A stretch of DNA of 8,329 bases from Clostridia bacterium (GTDB lineage Bacteria; Bacillota; Clostridia; Christensenellales; DTU072). Positions within the stretch are counted from its first letter, which is position 1; the number at the start of each line of letters is the position of its first letter. The notes beneath the pieces were generated by a model. It did not search any database, was not told where the DNA came from, and saw nothing but the letters and a program-made list of their open reading frames with translations. The position numbers and the translations under genes were made by a program. Shown piece by piece: positions 1-7,200 of the stretch. The DNA is taken from assembly GCA_028699795.1 (NCBI GenBank), contig JAQVTZ010000083.1, positions 1 through 8,329 on the forward strand, read 5' to 3'.

Positions 1-2019
1 CTTGCGGCCTTCTTCTACCGCGGACACAATGGTCGCAAAGTTGTCGTCTGCAAGTACCATATCGCTCGCGCCTTTGCTGACATCGGTACCCGTAATGCCC
101 ATGCCGACACCGATATCGGCGGCCTTGATACTGGGGGCGTCGTTGACACCGTCTCCCGTCATTGCCACCTTTTTGCCCGAGGCCTTAAAAGCCTTTACGA
201 TACGGACTTTGTTTTCGGGACTGACTCTGGCGTAAACGCAGATGCTGTCGAGCTTACTCATGAATTCTTCGTCGCTGAGTTTGTCTAGCTCTGCCCCTGT
301 GATAACTGACATGCCCTCTTCTAGTATGCCTATCTCTCTTGCGATTGCGGCGGCAGTGTCTGCGTGGTCGCCCGTAATCATTACGGCGCGCATCCCCGCC
401 TTTTTGCATACGGCCACCGCGTCCTTGACTTCGGCGCGGGGCGGGTCTATCATGCCCACAAGCCCCACAAACACCATTTCTTCTTCGGCGTCTTTAGGAG
501 TGACATCGCCAAACTTCACCGCTACGCCCAAAACGCGCAAAGCTTTGGTCGCCATCGCTTTATTCGCTTGTCCAATGGCTTCGACATCTTTTTGTTCTAT
601 CTTTCTGACGCCCGATGCGGTATAAAGATAGGCGCATTTTTTAATGAGCAAGTCCGGCGCGCCCTTGATATGGGCTACCTTGCCTTGCGGGGTATCGTTA
701 ATGGTAGACATCAACTTTCTGACGCTATCGAAGGGATTTTCACCAACTCGGGGGTATTTCTCCGTAATATCCGTACGCCCCGTGTTTCTTGCGTACGCGA
801 CAAGCGCCGTTTCGGTGGGGTCGCCTATCAATTTGTCCTCTACAACCTTGGTATCGTTGCAGAGCACCATGGCTCTTACCAACAATTCTACCGCCTCATC
901 GCTCTTCTCTTCGCTGTCCTTGAAGATTCCGGTGTCGGGGGTATAGAGCTCTTTAACAGTCATTTGGTTGAGCGTCAGAGTACCTGTTTTGTCCGAACAG
1001 ATAACTTCACAACATCCCAATGCCTCTACGGCGGGCAGGTTGCGTACAATGGCTTTTTTTTCGGACATGCGTTGTACGCCGATGGCAAGCACGATAGTTA
1101 CGACTGCTGGCAAGCCTTCTGGGATCGCCGCGACGGCAATAGCAACCGCAGTCATAAACGAGCCGGAGATAATGCCGACCACATCGGCATTTTGTACACC
1201 CACCAACCCTCTGATAATTGCCGCGGCAAATATGACAACCGCAATGGCAAGTACCACAACACTTAAAACTTTGGCAGTTTTGGAAAGTTGTACTTGCAAC
1301 GGAGTGTCTTCGGTTTCGCTTTCGCTCAGCATTTTGGCGATTTTACCAACTTCGGTGTTCATTCCGGTGGCAATCACAACGCCTTGTCCTCTGCCATAGC
1401 TGACGATGCCCGTACTATAACACATATTGGCCCTATCGCCCAAAGGCGCTTCGGGGTCCGAGATATCCGCAATATCTTTTTCGGTAGGAACCGATTCACC
1501 CGTAAGTGCGGCTTCCTCAATTTTCAAACTTACGCTTTCGAAAAGCCGCATATCCGCAGGCACAATATCGCCTGCTTCCAAAACGACCACATCGCCTGCG
1601 ACGATGTCTTCGCTCTTTACTTTGGTCACTTGTCCGTCGCGAAGCACCTTGGCGTAGGGCTTATTAAGGCTCTTAAGCGCATCCATCGACGCTTCGGCTT
1701 TGTTCTCTTGCACCAAACCAATAATGGCGTTGACGATAACGATTAAAAGAATAATGCCGCTATCTACGAGTTCGGAATATTCTTGTTGCACAAACGCGAT
1801 AATCGCCGAGACTGCGGCTGCCGCCAACAGCACGATAATCATCACATCTTTAAGTTGGGCAAAGAACTTTGTAAGAAGAGATTTCTTCTTTGCTTCTTCA
1901 AGCGCGTTCTTGCCGAACTTTTCTAATCGTTCAGCGGCTTCTTGTGAAGTAAGACCAAGCTTTTGGGACTTGGTCTCCTCGAGTGTTTCGTTTACAGAGA
2001 GAGTATGAAACGGTCTCAT
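1..2019 (-). CDS. P2A-type Ca2+-transporting P-type ATPase (3' end outside the window)
   Basis: Membrane pump that couples ATP hydrolysis to cation export, most likely Ca2+. The first 673 residues are present and the frame stays open to base 1. I translated the minus strand by hand. In order I see: the cation-ATPase N-terminal domain (1-50); M1 and M2 (about 58-103); the actuator domain with TGES at 173-176; M3 (about 249-270); M4 (about 283-315) with PEGLP at 300-304, whose Glu301 matches the Ca2+-ligand Glu of SERCA M4; the phosphorylation motif SDKTGT with Asp343; the nucleotide-domain KGA at 452-454; MITGD at 547-551; and TGDGVNDAP with Asp623 and Asp627. The M4-to-DKTGT stretch is very close to SERCA/PMR1/PacL-type pumps. 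M5-M10, including the second cation site, are beyond the window. The ATG directly follows the GH20 stop; AAGGAAGG lies 13 bases upstream. The cluster setting suggests co-transcription. Ca2+ specificity is inferred from family resemblance. Confidence 0.93.
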   Translation of the reverse strand, partial: MRPFHTLSVNETLEETKSQKLGLTSQEAAERLEKFGKNALEEAKKKSLLTKFFAQLKDVMIIVLLAAAAVSAIIAFVQQEYSELVDSGIILLIVIVNAIIGLVQENKAEASMDALKSLNKPYAKVLRDGQVTKVKSEDIVAGDVVVLEAGDIVPADMRLFESVSLKIEEAALTGESVPTEKDIADISDPEAPLGDRANMCYSTGIVSYGRGQGVVIATGMNTEVGKIAKMLSESETEDTPLQVQLSKTAKVLSVVVLAIAVVIFAAAIIRGLVGVQNADVVGIISGSFMTAVAIAVAAIPEGLPAVVTIVLAIGVQRMSEKKAIVRNLPAVEALGCCEVICSDKTGTLTLNQMTVKELYTPDTGIFKDSEEKSDEAVELLVRAMVLCNDTKVVEDKLIGDPTETALVAYARNTGRTDITEKYPRVGENPFDSVRKLMSTINDTPQGKVAHIKGAPDLLIKKCAYLYTASGVRKIEQKDVEAIGQANKAMATKALRVLGVAVKFGDVTPKDAEEEMVFVGLVGMIDPPRAEVKDAVAVCKKAGMRAVMITGDHADTAAAIAREIGILEEGMSVITGAELDKLSDEEFMSKLDSICVYARVSPENKVRIVKAFKASGKKVAMTGDGVNDAPSIKAADIGVGMGITGTDVSKGASDMVLADDNFATIVSAVEEGRK
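1952..1976 (-). repeat. Perfect 8-bp inverted repeat early in the ATPase gene
   Basis: On the minus strand AGACCAAG, a 9-base loop, then CTTGGTCT, starting 43 bases after the A of the ATPase ATG (codons 15-23). No U-tract follows, so it is not a classical terminator. It could form an mRNA hairpin near the 5' end of the coding region, or be chance. Confidence 0.5.
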
Positions 2020-3468
2020 CTAAGCTTTAATACCTTCCTTTTTCTTTTTTTTGCGTTCTTTTATTTGAACTTTTAGCGCGTTCAAATAAAAACGAAGAAC
2101 CGCTTTCTTTCCTTCGATAAAAGCGGGATTCGCATTTTCTATTGTAACATATTTTACGCCGAGTGCATCTAAAATTTTATAGAAACGCTTGAGGCGCAAT
2201 GTAAATTCGTTATAATTGGTGCTTTTGACACTACTCCAAGCCCGTTCTGCCACCGCGCAAAGTCTGGGATAAGTTTGTTTTTCGAGTTGTTCTTCCGTAT
2301 CGACATATTCTGTCCAGAGCGGCGCCTCCAGTCCCAAGAGATAATTTTCGCTCTCCACACCCTTGACTCCTATATTATAAGTGTAGGTCTTTTTTAAGGA
2401 AGTCATTCCATAAGGATAGTCCAAATAATAGCCGAAGAACGGACTGTAAATGACGGGTCTGCCCTTTGCCGCTTCTCTTGCCGTCGCAGCATTGCATTGT
2501 TTGGACTCTTTCCAATGGTGCATCACAATGCTGTCTTTGATATTTTCGGCTTTCATGCCATCATTCCAGTTAATGACCGTTTTGCCTATCTTCTCTAGAC
2601 GCTCGCAAAGCGCGTTCATCATATACGCCTGCAACTCGTCTCCATTCTTAAAACTGTTTTCCACCATCCTTTTGGCACAGTCGGGACAGGCGTCCCACTT
2701 GTCACGGGGCGCTTCGTCGCCTCCTAAATGAAAATATTTGCACGGAAACAGTTCCGCCGCCTCTTCCAACACTTCGCCCAGCATAGAAATTACGCTGTCT
2801 TTTCCCGCGCATGCGACATTTTTATGGATGCCGGGGCCTTCGGATACTTTAACCTCTTTGCCGTCGCAAGACAGTAGGGGATAGGCCGCGATTGCCGCGG
2901 TCATATGCCCCGGGATATCGATTTCGGGGATGACTTCTATATAATGCTGTTTGGCAAACCGAACGATTTCTTTGATTTGTTCACGGGTATAAAATCCCGA
3001 AACAGGCTTGCCGTCGCCCATTGTCTGTTCCCTTTTCGCGCCGATTTCGGTAAGTAACGGATACTTTTTGGATTCTATCCGCCACCCTTGATCGTCTGTC
3101 AGATGCCAATGGAACACATTCAGTTTCAGCATCGCCATCGCTTGAATTTGCTTTTTGATGGTTTCAATGGTGAAAAAGTGCCTGACGCAATCCAGCATAT
3201 ATCCTCTGTGCTGATATTTGGGGAAATCCCATATCTCGATATTGGGCAATTTCTTTTCGGTATAGAGCTGTTTTAGCGTGATTTGGGCGCGGAAAGCGCC
3301 TTCTTCGGTACCGCAATAAATCTTGATGCCCTCGTTATCGATCAGTAACCGATATCCCTCTTGCCCGTGTCCTTCTTCAAGGAACCGCTTTGCTTCCGTA
3401 GGCTGATAGAGATATTGCTTTTGGGACAATAATCTTACTCTTTGGGGTTTGGGTACGACTGATATCAT
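2020..3468 (-). CDS. Glycoside hydrolase family 20 beta-N-acetylhexosaminidase, predicted cytoplasmic
   Basis: Removes terminal beta-linked GlcNAc or GalNAc by substrate-assisted catalysis. The 482-residue protein has a short N-terminal GH20b-like domain (about 1-80), then the TIM barrel beginning at RGYMLDCVRHF (88-98). Family landmarks visible: Arg88, the HWHLTDDQGWR motif (120-130), PEIDIPGH with His188 (181-188), the catalytic pair Asp251-Glu252 in HLGGDEA, Trp301, Trp319, Tyr348 and Asp350, and Trp385 and Glu387 in LWTE. These match the residues I recall from Streptomyces plicatus hexosaminidase, so the enzyme should be active. There is no signal peptide or lipobox, so it should act in the cytosol, on imported or recycled amino-sugar oligosaccharides. 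The tail is unusually basic, with a KKKKK run encoded by an A-rich tract. The start is supported by GGGAGGAG 8 bases upstream. The stop abuts the ATPase start. Exact substrate and linkage cannot be read from the sequence. Confidence 0.93.
   Translation of the reverse strand: MISVVPKPQRVRLLSQKQYLYQPTEAKRFLEEGHGQEGYRLLIDNEGIKIYCGTEEGAFRAQITLKQLYTEKKLPNIEIWDFPKYQHRGYMLDCVRHFFTIETIKKQIQAMAMLKLNVFHWHLTDDQGWRIESKKYPLLTEIGAKREQTMGDGKPVSGFYTREQIKEIVRFAKQHYIEVIPEIDIPGHMTAAIAAYPLLSCDGKEVKVSEGPGIHKNVACAGKDSVISMLGEVLEEAAELFPCKYFHLGGDEAPRDKWDACPDCAKRMVENSFKNGDELQAYMMNALCERLEKIGKTVINWNDGMKAENIKDSIVMHHWKESKQCNAATAREAAKGRPVIYSPFFGYYLDYPYGMTSLKKTYTYNIGVKGVESENYLLGLEAPLWTEYVDTEEQLEKQTYPRLCAVAERAWSSVKSTNYNEFTLRLKRFYKILDALGVKYVTIENANPAFIEGKKAVLRFYLNALKVQIKERKKKKKEGIKA
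2033..2040 (-). promoter_or_regulatory. Likely ribosome binding site of the ATPase gene, inside the GH20 coding end
   Basis: AAGGAAGG on the minus strand, 13 bases upstream of the ATPase ATG, within the last codons of the GH20 gene. The spacing is longer than ideal. With the stop codon directly abutting the ATG, reinitiation by ribosomes finishing GH20 is plausible. Confidence 0.55.
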
Positions 3469-3476
3469 ATTGTTTT

Positions 3477-3484
3477 CTCCTCCC
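3477..3484 (-). promoter_or_regulatory. Strong Shine-Dalgarno of the GH20 gene
   Basis: GGGAGGAG on the minus strand, 8 bases upstream of the ATG at 3468, in the 21-base gap after the lipoprotein stop. It is the best ribosome binding site in the window and fixes the hexosaminidase start. Confidence 0.9.
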
Positions 3485-3489
3485 GCATT

Positions 3490-4206
3490 TTATTCTTGTT
3501 CTTTTAATACCAAACTAAAGTCGGGCGCGTTGTGGTCGGAGACACCGTCCGACACCTCCATCTTCAGATGTATCGAGTTCGCCTCTCCGTTTAGAAACAC
3601 CTTGGCAAGGCCACCCTCCCCCGTGAGCGGGTCTGCGCCGTTTTTGCTGTAAAATAAAAGGCTTACTTTTGTTTCGCTCTCGTGCACCGCGACATCCCAG
3701 CTATCGGGGAACTTGTCTTCTTTGCCCGTATAGGTCATACCGTTAAGCGTAAGTTCTACCTTTACGGCGTAAACAGACATCTTATCTAACCCGTTAAGCC
3801 CGAGAACAACCGCTTTTTTGCCGTCTTGCTCTTCTTTTGTCGCGGCAAGCCTAATCGGTGTTGTGACGCTTGCCTTATAGTTTACACTATAGATAAAGTT
3901 CACGGATGCGCCCAGATAGGTTATCGTAAGGGATTTATTGTTGCCGGTTGTGCTGACATCCCATCCCGAAATCCAACTTTGTTCTACTTTGAGCTGCTTG
4001 GTAGAGCCGTCGACATAAGTTGCTACAATATAAATTCTATCATAATCAAGCTGCTCGTCCAAATCATAAACTTCTTTGAATGAACCGCTTACAATCCGAA
4101 TATTCTCTACGCTTTTTGTGTCTTTGTTGCAAGCGCAAAGCGTGAGGCAAAGCACCCCGATTAGTATAACCGCTATAAAGATGCTAAAAAAATTGGTCTT
4201 TTTCAT
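3490..4206 (-). CDS. Lipoprotein with Big_3 Ig-like domain and cohesin-like C-terminal domain
   Basis: Predicted membrane-anchored surface protein of 238 residues. It begins with MKK, a hydrophobic stretch (6-23) and a lipobox L23-C24-A25-C26, so Cys26 should be lipid-modified. Residues about 34-110 form a Big_3-like domain, with a YVDGST strand and an ISGWD...G...LTITYLG core like the repeats of the upstream giant protein. Residues about 117-236 look like a cohesin-type beta-sandwich: an early VYAVKVELTLNG strand, a KVSLLFYSKNG strand, a GLAKVFL strand, and a closing DGVSDHNAPDFSLVL segment. This matches the usual cohesin strand order, but I could not run a profile search. Its ATG overlaps the stop of the dockerin-bearing gene by 4 bases (ATGA), with AGGGAAG 7 bases upstream, so translation is probably coupled. 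Inferred role: cell-surface receptor for a dockerin, possibly the one encoded immediately upstream. Alternatively it is a structural Ig-like lipoprotein. Confidence 0.85.
   Translation of the reverse strand: MKKTNFFSIFIAVILIGVLCLTLCACNKDTKSVENIRIVSGSFKEVYDLDEQLDYDRIYIVATYVDGSTKQLKVEQSWISGWDVSTTGNNKSLTITYLGASVNFIYSVNYKASVTTPIRLAATKEEQDGKKAVVLGLNGLDKMSVYAVKVELTLNGMTYTGKEDKFPDSWDVAVHESETKVSLLFYSKNGADPLTGEGGLAKVFLNGEANSIHLKMEVSDGVSDHNAPDFSLVLKEQE
3499..3858 (-). other. Candidate cohesin-like domain of the lipoprotein
   Basis: Residues 117-236 of the lipoprotein, about 120 residues and rich in beta strands. The strand order (VYAVKVELTLNG, then SWDVAVHESETKVSLLFYSKNG, GLAKVFLN, SIHLKMEVSDGVSD, DFSLVL) parallels scaffoldin cohesins such as those of CipA as I remember them. 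The call is supported by its location next to a dockerin gene. It rests on visual comparison only. Confidence 0.5.
4129..4140 (-). other. Lipobox of the lipoprotein signal peptide
   Basis: Encodes Leu23-Cys24-Ala25-Cys26, fitting the bacterial lipobox consensus, at the end of a hydrophobic segment after MKK. Cleavage before Cys26 with lipid attachment is expected. Cys24 at the -2 position is unusual but tolerated. Confidence 0.85.
4203..4206 (-). promoter_or_regulatory. ATGA stop/start overlap coupling the giant protein and the lipoprotein
   Basis: On the minus strand the lipoprotein ATG (4206-4204) shares bases with the TGA stop (4205-4203) of the dockerin protein. Such 4-base overlaps usually mean translational coupling. 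They imply matched production of the two surface proteins. Confidence 0.85.
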
Positions 4207-7200
4207 AGCAGTTCTTCCCTTTTCTTTCCTATTCCGTCATTTATGAACGCTTTTGCCATCTGGTTTAGCGGACTGACGGGAGGCGCAGCTTTTCTTGCCC
4301 AATTGACGAAATCGGTAAGCGTAAACACGCCATCTTTGTCATAGTCGGTCATATCTCTGTCATACTCTCCCGAAATCAGCCCCAAAGCAAGCGCGGCGAC
4401 ATCGTCTTCGTCCAACACACCGTCGCAATTTGCGTCCCCTTCTAAATATAGTTGATACGACAACACGACATAGCCGGCTTGGTTGACAATTTGCAAAATG
4501 TCGTCTGAGCGCAATATTTCATCGTCCATATCATTCAACGCCAAAAATTGTCCATTCGCTTTTTTTATCCTTGCCCAAAGATACTCGGCCACCGTTAGAT
4601 TCTGTCGCAATTCTTCCGCGGTCATAGAATGATTGTAGACAATTGAGTTTTCTTTTTGGGTGAGAAAAGAACTCTCCGCAAGGCAATAGGTGCTTTCTTG
4701 TTTGGCGCCCACCGTTACATTAAAGGTCGCTGTCGCGCTGCCGATGCTGAGCGTAACGGTCTGTTTGCCTACCGCCTTGGGGTTGTACGAACAGGCAACC
4801 GCACCGATTGCAGTGCCTTCGTATGTTTTTGTATCGCCCGAGGAATAATGAATTATTAAGACGCCGCCTATATAAGATAACGCTTGTCCGTAACCGTAAT
4901 CCGTTTCAAACGGGGCTCTTTGGAGTATCAGAGAAGCGACCGTATCTTGCACGGTAACATCAATGGTCGTTGAAACGCCCTTATAGGTCACGGTGACAGT
5001 TTGCGTGGCAATTCGATATTGGTTATATCCCGTTATCGTACAGTCGGACAACTCGATTGTCTGCATCACTTCGTTTGCCATAATGGATACAATCCCGAAC
5101 GACAACTCCTCTCCGAAATGATACTCCGTCTTCGCGCCCGCGGCTACGCTGATACTTGCCACATAATTAAGCACCGTAACACCAAAGCGGAATTCGGTAC
5201 CTGTTTGTTTGTGCGTAATTCTTACCGTTTGCGTCGTCATTAAGCGGTTGTCGAAACTCGATACCGTAAAATCGTTTGTGTTAAACGCTATCACTTCCGT
5301 ATCTCCCGATGCCATCATACAAAGATAATCGGACGAAAAATCGGGTTCCTGTCCAAAAAGGCAAGTGGAAGCGATCGGCGTGTTGACAGTAAGGGATTGT
5401 ATCGTGTCTAAAACCCGAAGCGTAAACGAAGCGGTCAACTCTCCGCATATCACTTGCACAAGATGCTCTCCAAGTTGTGTGGTATAGAGCCCCGTAACTT
5501 CGTACTCGTCGGGCCCCAACAATACGGCGCCTGCTTTCGCCTTAATGCCCGTTACTTGAAGCTCTACGCTTTCGCCGTAAACAATCTCTCTATCGCTTAT
5601 CGGCACAAGCTCTACCACATAATCTAATATGGTAATCGTCGTATAATCTACTTTATTCCTATAATATACCGTGCATGTTTGCGGAGTTCCCGTAAGTTCG
5701 GTATCGTACACTATTCTGTCGGGAGCGCCGCCTCCCGGATCGCCATATTCGTCCACGGTATAGACAACTAAGTCAAGTGTCTGTCCATACAAAATCGTTT
5801 TTTCTCCCCCGATATCGATTATCTCGAAAGCGCCGTCGCCGTACACATAAAGCTCGGTATAACGGGACACTACCTCTGTGGTAATTTCGCCCCCCGCTAT
5901 CATCTTGTTGCGCTTATACTGCAACTTAATCAGGGCGGATCCGGGGCCGTTGTTGGCGGCATTGAAGCTCTCTATCGAATAAAAAATATTTTCTGCGGTA
6001 TCGGTCCCCAGCTCAATTTGTCTGCCGTCTGTTAATCCGTATGCCACTTCTATCGGCAAAGCACCGCCTACCGTGTAATAAATAAACTCTGGCCAAAGGT
6101 ATAGATGCCTATCCCCGATGCTGTCTACGCTGTATACATTGACTTGTCCTGCCAATTCGACGGTAAACACGATAATAAAATCGTGCGTCTGTCCGCCCAC
6201 GATATCGAAGTATTCGACTTTTGTGGGATGCACCCCGCAAAGCATGGGGTCATACCCCGTTATCACGGCATCAGACAGCGGTATGGTTTTTTGCGCACCC
6301 GATACCATATACATCAGTATAGGTTCAGTCATTCTTAACGGTTCGCCGTAAAGATAAGTCGTCTTGGTGATAGCATCCCCTAGAATATAAAGCACAATAT
6401 CCAACACATTTACCGTATAAGACACTTCGTATATCGTTTCTTCCAACTCGAATGTCAGCGTGACGGTTTGGAATCCGACCTCGTTCTTATCGTACCCCGA
6501 AACTACCGTGCCCGTTGGCAACGAAGAGGTGGTGGTGCTTCCGTCCGCCCATTCTTTGGTAATGATCATGTTATTGAGGTCCAAACTTTCGTCATATTTA
6601 TACTCGGTTTTTCCTGCGGAAAACAATTTTGCGTCTTTGATATAATTTTGGACAGTGACAGAAAAGGTCGCGGTGGCGTCCAGATAGCTTATGGTAATGA
6701 TTTGCTCTCCGCACTGCGTTTTGTCGTATCCGCTTATCATAGACGATACCACGGATTGGTCGCTTGTCGTTTGGTCTTGATAAGTGATTCTAATTTTCCC
6801 GCCGCTTTCATCAAAGTCTTCGTTGTATCTGTATACCGTCTTTGTAGGCAATGAAACCACCTCAATCCCGCTTACGGTAGACACGATAACCACCGTGCAT
6901 TCTGCGCTGTACTGCTCTCCGTCTTGGCTTAACAAGGCGGATACCGTTACTTCGCCATAGCCGCCGCAAGCGGTCAACAGTCCGTTGCCGTTTACGGTTG
7001 CCAGCGTTGGATTGACGCTGCTGTAAGTGATTTCGCCATAAACCGTGGCACCGCTGGGCGCATAGACCAACATCAACGCGATCGAATTGCCCTCAACAAT
7101 TGTAATAATCGGGTCGACAAAAGCAATCGACTCGATTTCGATATATTCCTTTACCGTAATTTCGATTTCGGCGCCAATATCGGTGCCGTTCACTTTGGCA

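Noticed and set aside
364..1266. 300-codon open frame on the plus strand
   Set aside because: It lies antisense to conserved ATPase motifs (KGA, DKTGT, MITGD), has low-complexity composition typical of a reverse-strand shadow, and resembles no family.
1952..1976. Intrinsic terminator
   Set aside because: The stem is followed by coding sequence with no U-run and sits inside a conserved ATPase gene.
1..2019. Na+/K+, proton or heavy-metal P-type ATPase
   Set aside because: There is no CPC-type M4 motif or N-terminal metal-binding domain. PEGLP with the surrounding M4 sequence fits P2A pumps; a Na+-type variant cannot be fully excluded without M5-M6.
2044..2050. A-AAA-AAG heptamer in the correct phase for -1 frameshifting at the end of the GH20 gene
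   Set aside because: A shift would hit a TAA after five codons, and no stimulatory stem sits at the required short distance (the nearest hairpin starts about 68 bases downstream). No useful product is expected.
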